From Clostridia bacterium (GTDB lineage: Bacteria > Bacillota > Clostridia > TANB77 > CAG-508): DNA of 64,000 bases. Under the pieces are notes generated by a model, which was not told the origin of the DNA, ran no database searches, and saw only the letters and a list, made by a program, of their open reading frames with translations. The stretch is taken from positions 1-64,000 of the forward strand of contig CAAEQN010000114.1 of assembly GCA_900758165.1 (NCBI GenBank). The letters run 5' to 3'. Positions 36,601-46,228 of the stretch are shown one piece after another (position 1 is the stretch's first letter; every line of letters begins with the position of its first letter). Made by a program: the position numbers and the translations under genes.

Positions 36601-37228
36601 AAGTAAAGAAGAAAATCTTAAAAATGATAATTCTAATAAACCTTTAAAAAAAGGTTTAAAAAGATATGTCAAACTTCATACTTTAATTATAATATTAATA
36701 TTATTAATATTTAATTCTTATGCATGGTTTATTTATTTAACGAAAGCATCTGCAGGAATAACAGCACATGTTTCTTCATGGGACATTGCTTTTACTATAG
36801 ACGAAACTCAACAAACTGGTAGTATATTAATAGATGTTGGTAATATATATCCAGGAATGGATACATATACAAAATCGGTAAATATAAGAAATTCAGGAGA
36901 AACAACGGCAGACATTACCTTTGAATATAAATCTTTTACAATATTAGGACAGACCTATACAGTAGATGAAAATTGTACTCAAGAAGAATTAAACAATAAG
37001 ATTGCCAATGATTATCCGTTTAAAATATCTGTAACATTGGATAAAAGTAGGTTAGATAAAGACGGATATAGTGTTTTTACAGTTAATGTATCTTGGAGTT
37101 ATGAGTCTGGAAATGATACTGTTGACACTTATTGGGGAGAGCAATCTTATGAATATAATAAATTGCATCCAACAGAAAGTAGTTTAAAGTTAGAAATAAA
37201 ATTAATAGCAAAACAAATAAACACATAA
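36584..37228 (+). CDS. exported TasA/camelysin-like protein
   Basis: About 214-residue exported protein. GTG 36584 is chosen as start because AGAGAGG lies 6 nt upstream and the open frame further left has no ribosome site; this start overlaps the preceding gene by 17 nt. A basic N-terminus leads to a hydrophobic segment ending in FNSYAWFIYLTKAS, a plausible A-X-A-like cleavage after SYA. The mature domain has SWDIAFTIDE and VGNIYPGMDTYTKSV, the proline-glycine loop of TasA-like folds. It is the last gene of the operon and is followed by a terminator at 37230-37256. Confidence 0.78.
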   Translation: MEKKNRSKEENLKNDNSNKPLKKGLKRYVKLHTLIIILILLIFNSYAWFIYLTKASAGITAHVSSWDIAFTIDETQQTGSILIDVGNIYPGMDTYTKSVNIRNSGETTADITFEYKSFTILGQTYTVDENCTQEELNNKIANDYPFKISVTLDKSRLDKDGYSVFTVNVSWSYESGNDTVDTYWGEQSYEYNKLHPTESSLKLEIKLIAKQINT

Positions 37229-37229
37229 A

Positions 37230-37256
37230 AAATCCCTCACATAAAGGGATTTTTTT
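37230..37256. terminator. terminator at the end of the signal-peptidase/AAA+ operon
   Basis: An 8-bp stem (37230-37237 with 37245-37252) with a 7-nt loop leads into a T-run through 37256. An A-run on the other side allows it to serve the convergent minus-strand gene as well. Confidence 0.85.
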
Positions 37257-37278
37257 GAATAAAATGAAATATCATATT

Positions 37279-37878
37279 TTATGAAGTTATTTGCTTAAAA
37301 GATACTGTAACTTTTAATACTGCAGCAGAATCTGATTTTAAAGTAGAAGCAGTGTCTGCTAAATTATCCATAGAAGAAGTTTCAGGATCATCATTCCACA
37401 TAGTATATACACGCAATTTTCGTGATTTTACATTATCAGCGATTCTTATTATATTAGTTATATCAGCTTTATTATTTTCAACCTTTAACTTTGCTCCATC
37501 ATCTATAGAATAGCCTGTTATAACAATATCTGATACTGCACTACTTTCATCTGATTCGACAGAAATATTATATTGAAAAGATACATCTACATTTGTAAAA
37601 TCAAAGTTTAAATCAAAATATCCCTCTGCTGTTGGAGCAATAACTCCACTTGCTATATTTTCATTGCCAGGAAATACTGGAGATATTCTAGATGAAAAGT
37701 CTGAATTATTTTTTATAGAAGCATTATTTACAGTAATATTCCATCTTGATATTGGAATAGAAGCCTTTCCTGTTGCAGAAGTTAAATACTTTGCATATAT
37801 TTGTGACATTAAAAAAACAGATAATATTAAAAAAATGCAAGCCATAATTATAAACATAAGCTTTTTATTAATTTTCAT
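37279..37878 (-). CDS. exported TasA/camelysin-like protein (minus strand)
   Basis: 199-residue protein with a basic N-terminus, one hydrophobic segment (about 7-25) and a likely cleavage after SQIYA (about 29), leaving KYLTSATGKASIPISRWNIT. The mature domain contains NENIASGVIAPTAEGYFDLN, closely matching the APGKIAPNTKGKFYIVID pattern of the protein at 29490-30143, so the two are paralogues. It has its own AGAGGGAAA ribosome site and is transcribed against the operon. It is probably another signal-peptidase substrate. Confidence 0.78.
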   Translation of the reverse strand: MKINKKLMFIIMACIFLILSVFLMSQIYAKYLTSATGKASIPISRWNITVNNASIKNNSDFSSRISPVFPGNENIASGVIAPTAEGYFDLNFDFTNVDVSFQYNISVESDESSAVSDIVITGYSIDDGAKLKVENNKADITNIIRIADNVKSRKLRVYTMWNDDPETSSMDNLADTASTLKSDSAAVLKVTVSFKQITS

Positions 37879-38026
37879 AAGTTTCCCTCTTTATCTCTTG
37901 AATTATTATAACAATATATATTATAATATTATATATTAAATTTTAACATATAAAAAAATGCAATTCAATAATTTTTATTAGAAAAATTATTTGTTAATAT
38001 TTAATAATCTAAAGAGGAGAAAAGTA

Positions 38027-38785
38027 ATGAGCAAAAAGAAAAAAGATTCAAACAATATAGAAAATAATAAAAAGGCTTCGGCAGGAGATAGAGAAAGAGT
38101 AGAATTAGGATCTGAAAAGTTAAAAAGGAGAGAAAAGAATATTAGAATAATAAAAATAGGGTTACTAATAATTGCACTATTTTTAATAATAATATATTTT
38201 CTACTTCGATTGTTTTATGAAGGCGGAGCTTTTACAGTAGCATTAGATGACGATTTGGCTAAAAAAAGCGGTCTTGTAATGTATGAGAAGCTAAATGAAA
38301 AAGATACTAAAAAGATACTAAAAGTTGATCAATTAGAATTTGTAGACAACATATCAATAAACTGGCTTCCTGATAATATAGACACACAAGGTGAAGGAAC
38401 ACATAATGGGGATAATTATATAGCATATACATTCTATATAGAAAACAAAGGAGCAGATACAATAAATTATTGGTATACCATACTTGTAGATGATGTCGTA
38501 AAAAATGTTGATAGAGCAATAAGAGTAATGGTATTTAGAAATGGAGAAAAAGAAGTATATGCTAAGGCAAATGAATCCACAGGACAAGCAGAAAAAGGAA
38601 CAACAGCATTTAAAACAAATGACTGTGTTGTAGAAAAGCAAAGGGTTGATTTTAAATCTGGAGATATAGATAAATTTACAATAGTAATATGGATAGAAGG
38701 AGATGATCCAGATTGTGTGGATGCACTAATAGGTGGAATGATGAAAATGCACATGGATATAACAGAAGAGCATATTAAACAATAA
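38027..38785 (+). CDS. single-pass membrane protein with extracellular domain, unknown
   Basis: 252-residue protein; ATG 38027 is chosen for the AGAGGAG site 7 nt upstream, rather than an ATG 12 codons earlier without one. A 40-residue Lys/Glu/Arg-rich cytoplasmic segment precedes one membrane helix (about residues 40-62); the remaining 190 residues should face outside. They are beta-rich with EGTHNGDNYIAYTFYIENKG and WIEGDDPDCVD, the latter nearly repeated (VEGQDVDCENG) in the protein at 38976. That shared end suggests the two extracellular domains are related. No sorting signal. Confidence 0.78.
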   Translation: MSKKKKDSNNIENNKKASAGDRERVELGSEKLKRREKNIRIIKIGLLIIALFLIIIYFLLRLFYEGGAFTVALDDDLAKKSGLVMYEKLNEKDTKKILKVDQLEFVDNISINWLPDNIDTQGEGTHNGDNYIAYTFYIENKGADTINYWYTILVDDVVKNVDRAIRVMVFRNGEKEVYAKANESTGQAEKGTTAFKTNDCVVEKQRVDFKSGDIDKFTIVIWIEGDDPDCVDALIGGMMKMHMDITEEHIKQ

Positions 38786-38793
38786 ATAAAATA

Positions 38794-38840
38794 TAATGCT
38801 TTGATTAAAAAATAAGTTTTAATCAAAGCATTAATTATTT
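38794..38840. terminator. strong bidirectional hairpin terminator
   Basis: A perfect 17-bp stem (38794-38810 with 38817-38833) with a 6-nt loop is followed by ATTATTTT. The gene before it ends 9 bp upstream. Confidence 0.85.
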
Positions 38841-38880
38841 TAAAAATATTACAAAATATTACAAAATATTACAAAAATTA
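38841..38880. repeat. 10-bp tandem repeat upstream of the 38976 promoter
   Basis: ACAAAATATT occurs twice in perfect tandem (38851-38870), flanked by one imperfect copy on each side. The 10-bp period places the same bases on one face of the helix, as expected for cooperative regulator binding 30-60 bp upstream of the -35. Confidence 0.6.
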
Positions 38881-38908
38881 CAATTACTTTACAAATAATG
38901 AATAAATA

Positions 38909-38937
38909 TTGACTTAACAATTAGCATGTGTTATCTT
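38909..38937 (+). promoter_or_regulatory. promoter of the 38976 surface-protein gene
   Basis: TTGACT (38909-38914) and TATCTT (38932-38937) are separated by 17 bp, with an extended TGT just before the -10. The leader is about 30 nt. Confidence 0.7.
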
Positions 38938-38975
38938 TATATTACATAGAAAATATAGAGAGTGAGGAAAAATAA

Positions 38976-39938
38976 ATGAGTAAAAAAAGCAAAAGAAAAA
39001 CAAATTTAAAATCAGCAATATTGCTTCTATTATTAATGGCAGTATTACTAATAACATCATCTTATGCATGGTTTACATCAAACGAAACAGTAACTGTAAG
39101 TTCATTACAAGTTAATGTTAAAGCAACAAACGGTTTGCAAATATCTGCAGACGGAGAAACATGGAAATCTGTACTATCCAAAGACGACATAGTAAAAGGC
39201 TATGATGGAAGCACTAATAATATACCAACAGAAATGGCACCAGTTTCTACAACAGGAAATGTAGCAACAGGAAATATGGATATGTATTATGGAAAAGTAA
39301 TAACAGATGAATCAACAGGAAATTTCTTATTAACAGCAACTAAAGATACAGATACTACTGGACATTACATAGTATTTGACCTATTCTTAAAGGTAGATTC
39401 TCCATCAGATATATATCTAACAGCAAATTCTAAAGTAGAATATAAAGGAGCTGAAGATAAAGGTCTACAAAATGCAGCCCGTGTAGCATTCGTAGAAGAA
39501 GGAAATACAGCAGTAACATCTAATTTAACAACAATTAGAGGATTAAAGCTAGCTTCTGGTACAGCTAAAATATGGGAGCCAAACAATGACAAACATTCAG
39601 TTTTAGGTGCACAAAACGCTAGAGATTATTATGGAGTAACAGATGACCCTATTACACAAGTACCATACTATGGAATAATGAAAGAAATAACACAATCTGA
39701 CAATATTTCATTAAAACAAACAGTAACAGCATCTCCATCAGCAACTCACTTTGCAAAAGTATCTCCTGCATGGACAACTCCACAAACTATGTCAGCACAA
39801 GCTTATGGAAATTTAAAAGCTGGAATAACAAAAATAAGAGTATATATGTGGGTAGAAGGACAAGATGTTGACTGTGAAAACGGCGCTTCTGGAACAGATA
39901 TAGCATATACAATTCAATTCTCAACAAAAAATAGCTAA
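38976..39938 (+). CDS. probable major exported surface protein, SipW-substrate-like
   Basis: 320-residue exported protein. A basic N-terminus and a hydrophobic segment (about 12-28) end in ITSSYAWFTSNETV, which is almost the same as the SYAWF start of the protein at 36584. The mature part is Thr/Ala/Ser-rich and beta-rich without Cys except DVDCENG near the end, which is shared with the neighbour at 38027. It has its own strong promoter, upstream 10-bp repeats and a codon style more even than the neighbours, all suggesting high expression. No cell-wall anchor motif. It could be the main fibre or surface-layer subunit of this island, which is inference. Confidence 0.75.
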   Translation: MSKKSKRKTNLKSAILLLLLMAVLLITSSYAWFTSNETVTVSSLQVNVKATNGLQISADGETWKSVLSKDDIVKGYDGSTNNIPTEMAPVSTTGNVATGNMDMYYGKVITDESTGNFLLTATKDTDTTGHYIVFDLFLKVDSPSDIYLTANSKVEYKGAEDKGLQNAARVAFVEEGNTAVTSNLTTIRGLKLASGTAKIWEPNNDKHSVLGAQNARDYYGVTDDPITQVPYYGIMKEITQSDNISLKQTVTASPSATHFAKVSPAWTTPQTMSAQAYGNLKAGITKIRVYMWVEGQDVDCENGASGTDIAYTIQFSTKNS

Positions 39939-40004
39939 AAAATAATTATAAAATACTTGTAATATTTTATTAGATTTGTTAAAATTATTACTAAAGAAAT
40001 AATA

Positions 40005-40060
40005 AAAATAGACTAAAAAAAAACACAATTTTTGGGTTTGAATTTTAGTCTATTTTGCTT
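40005..40060. terminator. terminator downstream of the surface protein
   Basis: A perfect 14-bp stem (40005-40018 with 40043-40056) with a 24-nt loop is followed by GCTTTTT. Confidence 0.7.
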
Positions 40061-40094
40061 TTTATTGTATAGAATTTATTTTCTATACAATAAA
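40061..40094. promoter_or_regulatory. second perfect inverted repeat in front of pyrG
   Basis: A perfect 14-bp inverted repeat (40061-40074 with 40081-40094), 6-nt spacer, not followed by T-run, and thus not an obvious terminator. TATACAAT within it resembles a -10 element on both strands. It lies 43 bp upstream of the pyrG start and may be an operator. Confidence 0.45.
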
Positions 40095-40127
40095 AGATTT
40101 ATAATAAAATAAGAATGTACTAATTAG

Positions 40128-41768
<1,641 letters not shown>

Positions 41769-41772
41769 AATG

Positions 41773-41812
41773 AAATGTCAATAAGGATTTGAATATATCC
41801 TTATTGACGTTT
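41773..41812. terminator. convergent terminator overlapping the rqcH stop codon
   Basis: A 12-bp stem (41777-41788 with 41797-41808), extended by A-T pairs on both sides, has an 8-nt loop and ends in GTTTTGG. The right arm includes the last codons and the stop of the minus-strand gene. Confidence 0.75.
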
Positions 41813-43504
41813 TGGATTTACATACAATGTTTTGTTATTTGTATAAATTACCATACCAGGTTTTGCACCATTTGGCTTTCTTACATATTTTATATATGTG
41901 TAATCAACAGGCACATTTTGTGAAAATTTGGCTTTGCTGTAATATGCGGCAATAGTTGCACATTTATAAATGATGGAGTCAGTAGCGTTTTTCTTCTTAC
42001 CAAGTTTTAATACAACATGGCTTCCATGAATATCTTTAGTGTGAAACCATAAATCAGAGTCTTTTGCAATTCTACAAGTTAAATAATCATTTTGTTTATT
42101 ATTTTTTCCAACTAACACAGTAAAGCCATCTATTGTAAGTTCTGTAGGTAAAAGAGAATTAATTTTTTTGCTCTTACATTGAACCTGTTGAGAGTTAGAA
42201 TGTATATCAAGAATTTTAGATGTTTCTAAATATATATCTTGCAATGTTTCTATATCTTTAGCATTATCTACTTCGTCTAAAACGTTATCTAAATAAGTAA
42301 TCTCTGTATTAATTAACTCTTTTTGTTTTTGAACTATGGCATAAGTATTTTGCAATTTTCTATACTTTTTAAAGAATTTTTTAGCATTGGCAGAAGGCGA
42401 AATAGTATTGTCTAAAGTTATTTCTACTGGCGTGTTATTCTCATAATAGTTTTCTAAAGTTATAGCACTTTGATTATAATTTGGAATTTTATATAAATTA
42501 GTTGTAATTAATTCTCCATATAATTTATATTTTTCCATTTTTGAACACTCATCTAAAGTTTTGTTTGCAGTATTCAATTTATTTTCTAACTTTTTTAATT
42601 TTACTAAAATTAATTGTAACAAATTATTCTTATAAGAAGAAAAAGCCTCAAATTGCCATTTATTAAAATAAAAATCATCAATAAAGAAATTTATTTGATA
42701 TGGAGTTTGTTGATTTTTATATATTAAGTAAAAATCTTCTTTTTTTGCCAATATTTTATAACAAGAAAGAGATTTGTAATTGTTATCTATAGTAAAGATA
42801 AGGTCTTTTAAATATTTGTATATCAATTTGTAGTTATCTAACGATATAGATAAATTATCTTCAAGTTGTAGATTGTTTAGCATATATATAATACTAGAGT
42901 TACTAAATCCTATATAAGAAGACGAGATTCCGCTAGAAATGTTAGCATAATTTTGAATATTTTTATAAAATTCGTCAAAAGTAGATGTTAAGAAGTTTTG
43001 TTTAGAACTATCTAAAACAAAGTATTTATAACCAGGGAATATATCTCTAAAAGAATTATCAAGCTTATTCAAATGCCTTAAACTATCTATAATAATACTT
43101 TCAGAATTCATTAAAATTATATTACTATGTTTTCCCATAAGCTCGACAACAAGAGTTTTTGTAACTAACTCATTAAAGTCATTGTAACAATCAATGTCTA
43201 TATAAACAATTCTTTCTAAACCTTTCATATAAATTTTTTTTATAGTTCCACCAGTTAAATGTTTTCTTAAAACCATACAGAAATTAAGAACATTTTGAGG
43301 ATTAGATTTAGAATGAGTAGTAAGATTTAATCTATAATTAACAGGGTCTATAGAAATATTCAAAGCATAATTTTTTCCGCCAGAATAAACACAAATTAAA
43401 ATTTCGTTTTTATTTGGTTCAAATATTTTATTAATCTTTCCATTAATTAAACAATCATTCAATTCAGCAATAACTGATTTTATAATTACGCCATCAAAAG
43501 CCAT
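41801..43504 (-). CDS. rqcH: NFACT family protein RqcH / fibronectin-binding protein A homologue
   Basis: 567-residue NFACT protein. The N-terminal NFACT-N domain starts MAFDGVIIKSVIAELND; a central coiled coil follows (about 270-420). The C-terminal NFACT-R domain has the signature DLWFHTKDIHGSHVVLK (about 480-496) and KPNGAKPGMVIYTNNKT. RqcH binds stalled 50S subunits and adds C-terminal alanine tails in ribosome quality control. Length and layout match clostridial RqcH. It is alone on the minus strand and divergent from ftsK. Its strong GGAG ribosome site and ATG are clear. Confidence 0.93.
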   Translation of the reverse strand: MAFDGVIIKSVIAELNDCLINGKINKIFEPNKNEILICVYSGGKNYALNISIDPVNYRLNLTTHSKSNPQNVLNFCMVLRKHLTGGTIKKIYMKGLERIVYIDIDCYNDFNELVTKTLVVELMGKHSNIILMNSESIIIDSLRHLNKLDNSFRDIFPGYKYFVLDSSKQNFLTSTFDEFYKNIQNYANISSGISSSYIGFSNSSIIYMLNNLQLEDNLSISLDNYKLIYKYLKDLIFTIDNNYKSLSCYKILAKKEDFYLIYKNQQTPYQINFFIDDFYFNKWQFEAFSSYKNNLLQLILVKLKKLENKLNTANKTLDECSKMEKYKLYGELITTNLYKIPNYNQSAITLENYYENNTPVEITLDNTISPSANAKKFFKKYRKLQNTYAIVQKQKELINTEITYLDNVLDEVDNAKDIETLQDIYLETSKILDIHSNSQQVQCKSKKINSLLPTELTIDGFTVLVGKNNKQNDYLTCRIAKDSDLWFHTKDIHGSHVVLKLGKKKNATDSIIYKCATIAAYYSKAKFSQNVPVDYTYIKYVRKPNGAKPGMVIYTNNKTLYVNPKRQ

Positions 43505-43600
43505 AATAATCTACTCCTTCTTAAATATTATAAACAAAGAAGATAGTAAAATCAAGGTTTATAACTTAATATATGTATATCAAGTGAAAAGTTAAATTCA

Positions 43601-43668
43601 ATTCTATAAAAAAAGTACATAAATTTTTTGAAATTTCTATGTACTTTTTTTTACTTTTGGTATAGAAT
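43601..43668. other. long hairpin in the divergent rqcH-ftsK region
   Basis: A 13-bp stem (43608-43620 with 43639-43651) is nested in an outer match of 8 bp (43601-43608 with 43661-43668). Both arms end in A- or T-runs, so it looks like a bidirectional terminator, although neither neighbouring gene is transcribed toward it. No other structure was found in this 273-bp gap. Confidence 0.5.
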
Positions 43669-43777
43669 GTTATCATGTAATAATGGAGTATTTTTATCCA
43701 TTATAATATTAAAATTTGTAAAACATAAAACTATAACAATCAAAGGAAAAGTTAAACTCTAGGAGGAATGATTATAA

Positions 43778-46147
43778 ATGGCAAAAAAAGGTAAGAGAAA
43801 GAAAAAGCAAACAGAGAAAAAGACAACGACAACTACTATGGCAGTAATAATTATGCTATTAGCAAGTATATTGCTAGCTGTATTAATATATACAAATTCG
43901 GGATTTATAGGAGAAATGTTAAGTCCATTTTTAGGTGGAATAATGGGATATGTAAAATACATACTACCAGTAGGAGTATTTGTTCTTGCAATTTATATTG
44001 CATCTCAAGGAGAAACTTCTTGGGCAAGCAAAATAATACAACTATCTATAATGTTATTATGCATATCTATTGTAATGAATGTATATGAAATATATCAAGG
44101 AAAAGTACAATTAGAAGGGAAGACTTTTCAAGACATAGTGGAAAAATTTTATCAATTAGGAGCTGCAGGAGAAGGAGGAGGAGCTGTTTCTGCAATTGTA
44201 ACTATTCCATTAATTAATTTGTTAGGAAAACCTGGCACTATAATAGTAGCAATAGGAGGAATACTTGTTTTATTAGTTTCAATGTTTGGAATAGATTTAG
44301 TAAATAAAATTTCAGAGGTAATGGAAGAGTCATCAGAAATAAAAGAAAGAAACAAAAGTAAGCATTATAAAGAAGATGATGATGAACACATAATTGGATT
44401 AAAGGAAAGAAAAGAAACTAAAAAAGAGAAAAAATTAAGAGAAAAATTAGAAAAAGAAAAAGCAGCTTCAGATGTAGAACAATTACAAATAAAATTAAAC
44501 ACAGAGCCAGAAAAGTCTAAATTGTTTAACATAGATAAAGAGAATAGAATATTCAAAAAGGATAAAGAAGAAAACAAACAAGCACCAGAATTTATAGAAG
44601 ATCCTTTATTTAAAAAACAACAAGAACAAAAAGAAGATAAGACAAAAGAAGTATTGCAACTTGAACATACTATTAGTGCAGAAGATGAAAACGATAAAAA
44701 TTATGAATTCCCTCCTTTAACTTTATTAAGTCAAGGAGAAACAAAAGGACTAAAAGGAGGAAAAAGAGCTTTAACAGATACTGCTTCAAAATTACAAAAA
44801 ACATTGTATAGTTTTGGCGTTTCTGCAAAAGTAGAAAACGTTTCCGTTGGTCCAGCAATTACAAGATATGAATTAAAACCATCAGAAGGAGTACGTGTAA
44901 GTAAAATTGCAAATTTAGCAGATGATATTGCATTAAATTTAGCAGCAAAAACAATAAGAATAGAAGCACCAATCCCAGGAAAGCAAGCAGTAGGAATAGA
45001 AGTACCAAATGAAGAAAGTGAAATGGTACATATAAGAGATATACTAGACACTGACGAATTTAAGAATCATAAATCAAAATTAGCTTTCGCATTAGGAAAG
45101 GATGTATCTGGAACAGCTGTTGTAACAGATATAGCAAAAATGCCCCATGTCATGATAGCTGGAGCGACAGGTTCTGGTAAGAGCGTATGTATAAATACAC
45201 TAATTTCTAGCATTATATATAAAGCTAAACCAAGTGAAGTAAAATTAATAATGATAGATCCAAAAATAGTTGAGTTATCTGTATATAATGGAATACCACA
45301 TTTATTAATACCAGTTGTTACAGACCCAAAAAAAGCTGCTGGAGCATTAGCGTGGGCTGTACAAGAAATGGAAAACAGATATTTAATGTTTGCTGAAAAA
45401 GGTGTTAGAGATTTAAAAGGGTATAATGAGGCAGTGGAAAAAGATAATAATATTGGAAAATTGTCACATATTGTTATTATAATAGATGAACTTGCAGATT
45501 TAATGATGGTAGCAAAAGGAGACGTAGAAGATGCAATTTGTAGATTAGCGCAAAAAGCTAGAGCTGCAGGAATGCATTTAGTAATAGCAACACAACGTCC
45601 ATCAGTAGATGTAATTACAGGACTAATTAAAGCTAATATACCATCAAGAATAGCCTTTGCAGTATCTTCACAAGTGGATTCTAGAACAATATTAGACCAA
45701 GTTGGAGCCGAAAAACTATTAGGAAAGGGTGATATGTTATTCTTCCCAACAGGAGCTCCAAAGCCAGTTAGAATTCAAGGAGCATTTATATCAGATAAAG
45801 AAGTAGAAAAAGTTGTAAATTTTGTTAAAGCAAACGGAGGAGAAACAACTTATAGAGATGACATTACAGAATATATAGAAAAAGCAAATTCAACAGACAA
45901 GGAAATTGAAGAAGGAGCTTTAGATGACAATGAAGCAGACCCATTACTTAATGAAGCAATAGAAACAGTAATAGAAACAGGACAAGCTTCAACATCTTTT
46001 ATACAGAGAAAATTTAAAGTGGGTTATGCAAGGGCTGGAAGAATTATAGACCAAATGGAAGAAAGAGGAATAATATCTGGATATCAAGGAAGCAAACCAA
46101 GAGAAGTTCTTATGACAAAAGAACGTTGGATAGAATTAAATTCTTAA
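43778..46147 (+). CDS. DNA translocase FtsK/SpoIIIE
   Basis: 789-residue membrane DNA pump. The N-terminus has about four membrane segments (about 15-140) after a Lys-rich start. An acidic/Lys linker (about 190-320) precedes the motor: alpha domain, then RecA-like beta domain with Walker A AGATGSGKSVCIN (about 461-473) and Walker B HIVIIIDELADLMM. The C-terminal gamma winged helix (about 725-789) reads DNA polarity and has GQASTSFIQRKFKVGYARA. The protein moves chromosomes into the forespore or across the division septum. Which of the two roles dominates cannot be told. Confidence 0.96.
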   Translation: MAKKGKRKKKQTEKKTTTTTMAVIIMLLASILLAVLIYTNSGFIGEMLSPFLGGIMGYVKYILPVGVFVLAIYIASQGETSWASKIIQLSIMLLCISIVMNVYEIYQGKVQLEGKTFQDIVEKFYQLGAAGEGGGAVSAIVTIPLINLLGKPGTIIVAIGGILVLLVSMFGIDLVNKISEVMEESSEIKERNKSKHYKEDDDEHIIGLKERKETKKEKKLREKLEKEKAASDVEQLQIKLNTEPEKSKLFNIDKENRIFKKDKEENKQAPEFIEDPLFKKQQEQKEDKTKEVLQLEHTISAEDENDKNYEFPPLTLLSQGETKGLKGGKRALTDTASKLQKTLYSFGVSAKVENVSVGPAITRYELKPSEGVRVSKIANLADDIALNLAAKTIRIEAPIPGKQAVGIEVPNEESEMVHIRDILDTDEFKNHKSKLAFALGKDVSGTAVVTDIAKMPHVMIAGATGSGKSVCINTLISSIIYKAKPSEVKLIMIDPKIVELSVYNGIPHLLIPVVTDPKKAAGALAWAVQEMENRYLMFAEKGVRDLKGYNEAVEKDNNIGKLSHIVIIIDELADLMMVAKGDVEDAICRLAQKARAAGMHLVIATQRPSVDVITGLIKANIPSRIAFAVSSQVDSRTILDQVGAEKLLGKGDMLFFPTGAPKPVRIQGAFISDKEVEKVVNFVKANGGETTYRDDITEYIEKANSTDKEIEEGALDDNEADPLLNEAIETVIETGQASTSFIQRKFKVGYARAGRIIDQMEERGIISGYQGSKPREVLMTKERWIELNS

Positions 46148-46228
46148 CAAATAATTAATAAGCAAAAAGATAAAATTTTATAAAAAACAGAAGAATAATG
46201 CCAAAGCATTATTAAAAAGGGAGCTTTT

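Noticed and set aside
38841..38880. CRISPR-like array from the 10-bp repeats
   Set aside because: Units are far too short, directly adjacent without spacers, and no cas gene is present.
46194..46213. 8-bp hairpin AATAATGC-CAAA-GCATTATT before the 46229 gene
   Set aside because: No T-run on either strand; too short to claim a terminator or switch.
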